Assembly (NCBI GenBank): GCA_016190405.1
Contig: JACPQO010000057.1
Coordinates: forward strand, 1-10,102
Length of the DNA: 10,102 nt
From: Chloroflexota bacterium
Lineage (GTDB): Bacteria; Chloroflexota; Dehalococcoidia; SM23-28-2; RBG-16-64-32
Reading direction: 5' to 3'
In this document: in pieces, positions 5,895-10,102 of the stretch
How the letters are laid out: each line of letters opens with the position of its first letter
How positions within the stretch are numbered: the stretch's first letter is position 1
The notes under the pieces: model-generated
The model's input: the letters and a program-made list of their open reading frames with translations, nothing else
The model's database searches: none
What the model was told of the DNA's origin: nothing
Position numbers and translations under genes: made by a program

Positions 5895-7163
5895 TCAGAT
5901 GAGGGAGGGAGGCTGGAGGTCGGGGTCGGAGCCCTGGCGGCGGGCGGCCTTGATGCAGTACATGACGGCGTCGGCGCGGCGGAGGAGAGCGTCGGTGTCC
6001 TGGGCCTCCTCGGGGAAGGAGGCGGTGCCGCAGGAGATGGCGACGGATAGCTCGCTGCCGTCGGCCAGCACCACGGGGTGCTGGTCCACGGCCCACTGGA
6101 GACGGGCAGCCATCTCCTGGGCGGCCTGGGCGTTGGTGCGGGGCAGGATGAGGGCGAACTCGTCGCCGCCGATGCGGGCGGCCAGGTCGGAGGCGCGGGA
6201 GTAGCGCAGGAGACGCAGGGCGACGGAGCGGAGCACCTCGTCGCCGGCGGCGTGGCCCAGGCGGTCGTTGACCGCCTTGAGGCCGTCGACATCGAGGATG
6301 GCCACGGCCAGGGGCGAGGAGTAGCGGTCGGCCAGGGCCATCTCGCGGTTCACCTCCTCGAAAAAGTAGCGGCGGTTGTAGACGCCGGTGAGCTCATCGG
6401 TGGCGGCCTGCTGGCCCAGCTCTTCCTTCTGGCGCAGGTTCTCCAGGGAGAGGCCCAGGGCCAAGCCCATGCCGGTCAGCAGCCGCTGGTCCATGATGTC
6501 GCGGTTTGACTCCCGAGCCAGGAGGCCGGCAACGCCGATGGTGCGCTGAAGGGAGTGGACGGGGACGAAGACCAGGACCTGGTCGCGGGGAAGCACCGCA
6601 TCGGACAGGAGGCCGGCGCCGGGATGAAAGGGCACGGGATTGCCGGACTCGACGGCCTGCTCGACGTTGGCAGCGCCGACGCGCAGGAAGTTCTCCATCT
6701 GGAGGCGGCGCATACCTCGAATAGCGACGGGGGTGAGGCCGCCGCTCTGAAGCAAGCAGAGGAAGGACCCGCGGAGGTCCAGGAGCTTGCCCAGGACGGC
6801 CAGGCCGGTGTGATAGGCCACGATGGAGGCCTGAACGGCGCCCAATTGAACGACGATGACGCCGGGGTAGGCGCTCTGCTTGCGTAGCTTGAACATCTGC
6901 GCGAAAGCAAATTCGATGGCCGTCACGGCGATGATCATGCTGATGATGTAGATGGTGAGGATCTGGAAGAGACTGAAGGCGAAGGCAAGGTAATCGATGG
7001 GGAGGACGCCCAGGATGGCCGCATACACCCCTATCTGGACCCGCAGCTTGAGGTCCCGGACCTCCTTCAGGGGAGCGGGGACGGCAGGAGCGGGCAGAAG
7101 CTGGGGATCGGCGATGTCGTCCATCGCCCCGGGCGGCTGTGAGAGTTCGGATTCGGCGTACAT
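5895..7163 (-). CDS. Membrane-anchored GAF-GGDEF diguanylate cyclase
   Basis: A 422-residue protein expected to make c-di-GMP from two GTP. After a proline-rich cytoplasmic tail, two hydrophobic helices (about 44-64 and 66-88) anchor it. Residues about 105-245 look like a GAF-type sensor, and a signalling helix (LENLRQKEELGQQAATDELTG) leads into the GGDEF domain (about 250-412). The active site is intact: Asp291 in LDVDGLKAVND, and GGDEF at 332-336. RASD (323-326), five residues before GGDEF, is an RxxD inhibitory site, so product feedback is likely. No EAL domain is present. The first ATG (7163) has only a weak ribosome site; the ATG at 7124 would keep the membrane helices and is a real alternative. 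It is first of the four minus-strand genes and diverges from the secreted-protein gene. Confidence 0.93.
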   Translation of the reverse strand: MYAESELSQPPGAMDDIADPQLLPAPAVPAPLKEVRDLKLRVQIGVYAAILGVLPIDYLAFAFSLFQILTIYIISMIIAVTAIEFAFAQMFKLRKQSAYPGVIVVQLGAVQASIVAYHTGLAVLGKLLDLRGSFLCLLQSGGLTPVAIRGMRRLQMENFLRVGAANVEQAVESGNPVPFHPGAGLLSDAVLPRDQVLVFVPVHSLQRTIGVAGLLARESNRDIMDQRLLTGMGLALGLSLENLRQKEELGQQAATDELTGVYNRRYFFEEVNREMALADRYSSPLAVAILDVDGLKAVNDRLGHAAGDEVLRSVALRLLRYSRASDLAARIGGDEFALILPRTNAQAAQEMAARLQWAVDQHPVVLADGSELSVAISCGTASFPEEAQDTDALLRRADAVMYCIKAARRQGSDPDLQPPSLI

Positions 7164-7470
7164 GATTGGCCCGCCGGCTGTTCGCCAGGTTTAAGAGGGC
7201 TCTACAGAAAAGACGTGGAGCGCAGGCGAGCGTTACGGCGGTGGTTTGGCGGGTCAGGGCGAGCAGCGCAGGGCTGTGCTGAACGCCAGTTCGCGTCACG
7301 AGTTGTGTGTGAGCTGGTAGGAGGTTTCCGGGCTTCACCTCGCCAGCGTTGGGGAGCCAAGCCCAATAGGCTGTACAGCAGCACGTCTGGTCCCCGCCTG
7401 TGATGCTGCGAGGTGACAGATAGGAAAAAGTTGGAACAAGCGGACAAAGGCGGCGCCAAGAGCCGCGCAG
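7164..7470. other. Divergent intergenic region without an identified gene
   Basis: About 300 bases between the GGDEF gene and the promoter of the secreted-protein gene. The open frames crossing it have no ribosome site and no recognisable protein features. Several short inverted repeats occur: GAGGT/ACCTC (7321-7325 and 7337-7341), TTGGG/CCCAA (7349-7353 and 7362-7366) and the perfect 10-base palindrome GCTGTACAGC (7370-7379). They may form a structured leader or operator, but no known riboswitch or RNA was recognised. No convincing promoter was found for the minus-strand gene. Confidence 0.4.
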
Positions 7471-7487
7471 GGCCGAAAATCTCGGCC
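7471..7487. promoter_or_regulatory. Inverted repeat next to the -35 element (candidate operator)
   Basis: GGCCGA (7471-7476) and TCGGCC (7482-7487) form a perfect inverted repeat with a five-base AT-rich centre (AAATC). It ends six bases before the -35 hexamer of a very strong promoter, a usual place for an activator or repressor site. It could also form an RNA hairpin that ends incoming transcripts. Confidence 0.45.
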
Positions 7488-7493
7488 AAGGTC

Positions 7494-7521
7494 TTGACAT
7501 CTCCCCAATGGGTCGTATAAT
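7494..7521 (+). promoter_or_regulatory. Perfect-consensus sigma70 promoter for the secreted-protein gene
   Basis: TTGACA (7494-7499) and TATAAT (7516-7521) match the vegetative sigma consensus at all twelve positions, with a 16-base spacer. Transcription should begin near 7528, giving a leader of about 34 bases with the ribosome site GAGGGGG at 7548-7554. It stands out in this GC-rich sequence, where other candidate promoters match only partly. Confidence 0.9.
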
Positions 7522-7561
7522 TGGACGCAACACCGATCGCGACTTTTGAGGGGGTGCGACC

Positions 7562-9766
7562 ATGCGACACCTGGGCGTGCTCTTGGCCGGGCTGCCGGCG
7601 CTGGCGGCGGCTGCCTTCGCCGGGTTCCTGCCCTGGGCGGCCCGTCAGGCCGCTGTGAAATACGCCCGGGTGCTTCTGCCGGCAATCGTGCTGTCCGCGG
7701 CGGTGGTGCTAGGATTCACGGTTGCCCCCACGGGAGGCAGCCCCCAGTCACAACAGCCGTCCCCTCTCACGGCATCCCCAACCAGGGGCGATGGGGCGGA
7801 CTTTGCGCTTCAAGGCCCCCGCGTCGTGGTGGTGAGCGAGCTGCGAGCGCCTGCTGCCGCCCAGACGACGGACCCGGAGCCGGTTATCCTCCCGCGGCGC
7901 TCCCCGGGCACCGGTGTGCGCGTGAAGGGGGCTGGCGCCAGCCAAGCGCCCCAGGCCAACGCGCTGGACAGCTCCGCCACATCGAGAGTGCCGGGCCCCC
8001 GCGCCGCCCCCTCAGCATCGGGGCCTACCTTTGAGGGGCTGGACAACAACGCCAACATCCTTCTGACCGGCGGGTTCGTCTACACTCCCCCTGACCCTCA
8101 AATCGCGGCCGGCCCCAGTCACCTCTTGGAGATGGTGAACGTCATCGGGCGCATATACACCAAGAGCGGCGTCGTCGTTTCGAGCTTCACTCTGGCCAGC
8201 TTCTTCGGGGTGCCGGCGGGATGGAGAAACTTCGATCCGAAGGTCATCTACGATGCCCTGAGCGGCCGCTGGTTCGCGTCCTACGTCTCCTACCAGGACA
8301 ACGCCTTCCCGACGGCCGACGAAGGCCGCCTGCACATCGCCGTTTCGCAGACCAGCGACCCCACCGGCGCCTGGAACGTCTACTCACGTTCCTACGTGGA
8401 TGTCTTCCCGGACTACGAGGGGATAGGGCTGACCAGCGATAAGTTTACGGTGTCGGCCAACATCTACGACATCGACTACGCCTTCGGAGGGGCGCTTAAC
8501 CCGGGCTGCGAGCCCACCTTCGGCTTCTGCGGCGAGCAGACCGTCGTCATCGAGAAGGCCCACCTCATCGCCGGCGCCGTCTCTCCGGCAACGTTCGCCT
8601 TCCCGATCAACACTACCCGGTTTACCGTCCGGCCCGCCCACTCCCTGACCGCCGTCAACGACCAGTACCTGGCGACCTTCGACCTGTTCTCGTTTACGCA
8701 GCTGACGCTGATCCGGATCACGGGGACACCGGCAGCCAGTAACGTGGCTGAAGCCTCGGCCACAAATCTGACCGTGCTTTTCCAGGACACGCCGCCAGCG
8801 TCGCTCACGGCTGGGCCGGGCTCGATCGATTCGGGGGACTTTAGGATGCTGGAGGCAGTCTGGCGCAACGGCCGGCTGTGGACGTCGGCGTCGGCGGAGT
8901 GTCTTCCCGCCGGCGACGGCACCATCCGCTCCTGCGCGCACCTCACCGAGGTGAACACCGGCACCAGCGCCGTTGTCCAGGACATCATGTTCGGCGCCTC
9001 GGGGCAATACTACTCGTGGCCGGCGATCAGGACCGACCCTTCGGATAACCTGTATGTCTCGCTCACTCACACGAACTCGTCCATCTTCGCCGAGGCGGTT
9101 GTCGCCGGCCGGCTGGCCAGCGACCCGCTGAACACGATGGCCGGGACGACCTTGTTGCGGGTAGGAGACGTCGTTCAGACCTCTACGCGCTGGGGGGACT
9201 ACCTGGGCGCCGCCGTTGACCCCTCTTTGCCCTCCTGCGTCTGGGTGGTCGGCGAGTACGCCAAGAGCAACCTCTTCGGCTCCGCCTGGGCCTGGGGTAC
9301 CTACATCGCGGGCACCAGCTACAGCGGCGGCTGCGTGGCCGCCACGCCTACGCCGACGGCCACGCCCACCGCTACGCCTACGCCGACGGCCACGCCTACG
9401 CCCACGGCCACGCCGACGGCCACGCCCACGGCGACGGCGGCCGGTTGCGAGGCCGGGTCCGATAGCGACGGCGATGGCTACAACAACGACCTGGAATGCC
9501 TCATCGGCACGGACCCGCTGGACAACTGCGGCGGGGCCAACACGTGGCCGCCCAACATCAACAACAACTCGCCGTCCACCAACAAGATCGACATTCTGGA
9601 CGTGAACGCGCTGGCGCCGCCGGTGTTCCTCAGCGTGGCGCCGGGGCCTCCCTACACCGCCAGGAAGGACATCGGGAGGGCGCCTGCTTCCACCAATGGG
9701 AAGATCGATATCTTCGACGTGAACAAGATGGCGCCGCCGGTGTTCTTCTCCACCTGCGTGCCGTAG
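7562..9766 (+). CDS. Large secreted or surface protein: propeller-like body, Thr-Pro linker, Ca-binding loop and dockerin-like repeats
   Basis: A 734-residue exported protein of unknown activity. The N-terminus has two hydrophobic stretches (about 4-24 and 38-55), the second resembling a signal peptide or anchor. A low-complexity Ser/Pro/Ala region (60-155) leads into a beta-rich body (about 156-590) with PPDPQIAAGPSHLLEMVN, FDPKVIYDALSGRWFASYV and HIAVSQTSDPTGAW, the look of beta-propeller secreted proteins. Residues 595-626 are a TPTA-type linker. DSDGDGYNND (634-643) is a thrombospondin-3/EF-hand-like calcium loop. Two dockerin-like segments follow: NKIDILDVNALAPPVFLS (674-691) and NGKIDIFDVNKMAPPVFFS (712-730). 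The ATG has GAGGGGG seven bases upstream and a perfect promoter; a GTG at 7655 would give a more ordinary signal peptide. No catalytic motif was recognised; adhesion or wall attachment is plausible. Confidence 0.9.
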   Translation: MRHLGVLLAGLPALAAAAFAGFLPWAARQAAVKYARVLLPAIVLSAAVVLGFTVAPTGGSPQSQQPSPLTASPTRGDGADFALQGPRVVVVSELRAPAAAQTTDPEPVILPRRSPGTGVRVKGAGASQAPQANALDSSATSRVPGPRAAPSASGPTFEGLDNNANILLTGGFVYTPPDPQIAAGPSHLLEMVNVIGRIYTKSGVVVSSFTLASFFGVPAGWRNFDPKVIYDALSGRWFASYVSYQDNAFPTADEGRLHIAVSQTSDPTGAWNVYSRSYVDVFPDYEGIGLTSDKFTVSANIYDIDYAFGGALNPGCEPTFGFCGEQTVVIEKAHLIAGAVSPATFAFPINTTRFTVRPAHSLTAVNDQYLATFDLFSFTQLTLIRITGTPAASNVAEASATNLTVLFQDTPPASLTAGPGSIDSGDFRMLEAVWRNGRLWTSASAECLPAGDGTIRSCAHLTEVNTGTSAVVQDIMFGASGQYYSWPAIRTDPSDNLYVSLTHTNSSIFAEAVVAGRLASDPLNTMAGTTLLRVGDVVQTSTRWGDYLGAAVDPSLPSCVWVVGEYAKSNLFGSAWAWGTYIAGTSYSGGCVAATPTPTATPTATPTPTATPTPTATPTATPTATAAGCEAGSDSDGDGYNNDLECLIGTDPLDNCGGANTWPPNINNNSPSTNKIDILDVNALAPPVFLSVAPGPPYTARKDIGRAPASTNGKIDIFDVNKMAPPVFFSTCVP
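9344..9439 (+). repeat. In-frame ACG-CC-rich tandem repeat encoding the Thr-Pro linker
   Basis: Irregular six-base units of the type ACGCCN, with ACGGCC variants, repeat for 96 bases and encode alternating Thr, Pro and Ala (residues 595-626). Units stay in frame, so slippage would lengthen or shorten the linker without breaking the gene. Confidence 0.85.
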
Positions 9767-9769
9767 GGC
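9727..9769 (+). repeat. 43-bp direct repeat, copy 1 (end of the secreted-protein gene)
   Basis: This copy encodes MAPPVFFSTCVP and the TAG stop, plus three bases. It is identical over 43 bases to 9926-9968, which lies outside the gene. Confidence 0.95.
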
Positions 9770-9770
9770 G

Positions 9771-9810
9771 AGGAAGGGGGAAGGAGGAAGGGGGAAGGAG
9801 GAAGGGGGAA
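9771..9810 (+). repeat. Purine-rich 14-bp tandem repeat
   Basis: The unit AAGGAGGAAGGGGG occurs in full at 9781-9794 and 9795-9808, preceded by a partial unit (9771-9780) and followed by AA. It begins five bases after the stop codon of the secreted-protein gene. It is strictly purine on the plus strand, so triplex or slippage structures are possible. Confidence 0.85.
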
Positions 9811-9857
9811 GAGCGGGCCGCTCAGCGATGCCGCCTGACCCACCACTCCGCCACCCC

Positions 9858-9917
9858 CCAGATCCCTTCGCGTACGGCCGAGTGCGGTCTGCTGCCTGGT
9901 GGCCGCTCAGGATGACA
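9858..9917. repeat. Possible decayed intergenic repeat (AGATCCCTTCGC ... GCTCAGGATGACA)
   Basis: The ends resemble the short palindrome-like intergenic repeats I recall from Chloroflexota-type contigs, in which AGATCCTTCGC and GCTCAGGATGACA lie close together. Here about 30 unrelated bases separate the halves. The resemblance is from memory and only one copy is present in the window. Confidence 0.25.
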
Positions 9918-9925
9918 GGGCGCCG

Positions 9926-9968
9926 GATGGCGCCGCCGGTGTTCTTCTCCACCTGCGTGCCGTAGGGC
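9926..9968 (+). repeat. 43-bp direct repeat, copy 2 (orphan copy of the gene end)
   Basis: An exact second copy of 9727-9769, including the stop codon, displaced by 199 bases. It ends a 45-codon open frame from an ATG at 9828 that has no convincing ribosome site and is likely not a gene. Confidence 0.95.
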
Positions 9969-10011
9969 CAGACAGGGGACAGGAGACGAGGCGGGTGAGG
10001 GGAGCGCGTGC

Positions 10012-10017
10012 GATAAT
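10012..10017 (+). promoter_or_regulatory. -10-like GATAAT for a possibly leaderless gene
   Basis: GATAAT ends six bases before the GTG at 10024, so transcription would start at or next to the start codon. No -35 hexamer is evident 16-18 bases upstream. Confidence 0.35.
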
Positions 10018-10023
10018 TTAGGG

Positions 10024-10102
10024 GTGAGCACCGCAGCGGCCGAGCAGGCCAGTCGATATGTGAGGGGAGCGCTCCTGGGCGCGGCGGTCCTGGCGGCGCT
10101 GA
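10024..10102 (+). CDS. 5' fragment of an unidentified, probably membrane-anchored or exported protein
   Basis: An open frame starting with GTG runs for 26 codons off the end of the window. It begins VSTAAAEQASRYVRGALLG and continues into a hydrophobic stretch (ALLGAAVLAAL), which suggests a signal anchor or first membrane helix with a positive residue (Arg) before it. There is no proper Shine-Dalgarno; only GGG abuts the GTG, but a -10-like GATAAT is placed for a leaderless transcript. An in-frame GTG at codon 13 is an alternative start. No family can be named. It is on the same strand as the secreted-protein gene, 257 bases further on. Confidence 0.5.
   Translation, partial: MSTAAAEQASRYVRGALLGAAVLAAL

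Noticed and set aside
4730..5902. Plus-strand open frame of 390 codons opposite the Gfo/Idh/MocA gene
   Set aside because: An Ala/Gly/Val-rich shadow created by GC-rich codons of the real minus-strand gene; no motifs.
5810..6292. Upstream in-frame extension of the oxidoreductase gene
   Set aside because: The extra 161 residues are Pro/Ser/Ala-rich shadow of the GGDEF gene in another frame; the start at 5809 has a good ribosome site just before the Rossmann fold.
7370..7440. Cobalamin-riboswitch-like words (GTCCCCGCCTGTGATGC) in the spacer
   Set aside because: The words resemble part of the core, but the B12 box and the 5' GGTGAA-type elements cannot be found in order, and no B12 gene is adjacent.
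7202..7570. Minus-strand open frame of 122 codons across the divergent spacer
   Set aside because: It starts inside the secreted-protein gene, crosses its promoter, has no ribosome site and shows no protein features.
9344..9439. Regular repeats considered as a CRISPR array
   Set aside because: They are six-base units without spacers, in frame, encoding a Thr-Pro linker.
8384..9952. Minus-strand open frame of 522 codons opposite the secreted-protein gene
   Set aside because: Its product is Arg/Val/Gly-rich low complexity, with no ribosome site. The plus strand has the promoter, ribosome site and recognisable domains.
9828..9966. Small open frame of 45 codons ending in the duplicated gene tail
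   Set aside because: No ribosome site, Pro/Arg-rich repeat-derived sequence, and its end is simply the copied 43 bp.

Overview
The window is GC-rich, densely coding bacterial DNA. It looks like a Chloroflexota (possibly Dehalococcoidia-related) chromosome, probably a metagenomic contig. This placement is an inference. It rests on a secreted protein built as a propeller-like body, a Thr-Pro linker, a Ca-binding loop and paired dockerin-like repeats, on the fusion of an alpha/beta hydrolase to a class III cyclase, and on many short GC-rich palindromes between genes. No rRNA, tRNA, CRISPR array, transposase or phage gene was seen.

Layout. The first 75 bases hold the start of a minus-strand gene that leaves the window. 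After a promoter region come two plus-strand genes: an SDR-family dehydrogenase (269-1051) and an epoxide-hydrolase-like alpha/beta hydrolase (1164-2048). They converge on a run of four minus-strand genes, in transcription order: a membrane GAF-GGDEF diguanylate cyclase (7163-5895), a Gfo/Idh/MocA oxidoreductase (5809-4781), a terpenoid-cyclase-like alpha/alpha-toroid protein (4645-3623) and an alpha/beta hydrolase fused to an adenylate cyclase domain (3511-2144). A divergent region of about 400 bases follows, with a perfect-consensus sigma70 promoter that drives a large secreted protein (7562-9766). A repeat-rich stretch comes next, and then a possibly leaderless gene that runs off the end.

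How the genes may work together. The SDR and epoxide hydrolase could act in sequence (epoxide to diol to ketone) on a lipid or xenobiotic. The minus-strand run places two second-messenger synthases (c-di-GMP and, by homology, cAMP) at either side of two carbohydrate- or terpenoid-type enzymes. No pathway can be proven from this context.

The most notable non-coding content is a set of dispersed palindromes. Three are 28-29 bp and begin GTAG and end in TAC. Two of these supply the stop codon of the adjacent gene in the same phase, and the third lies in frame inside the cyclase gene and is translated, much like Rickettsia palindromic elements. A cluster of four different stem-loops fills one intergenic gap. 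A 43-bp exact copy of the end of the secreted-protein gene, including its stop codon, sits 199 bp downstream of the original.
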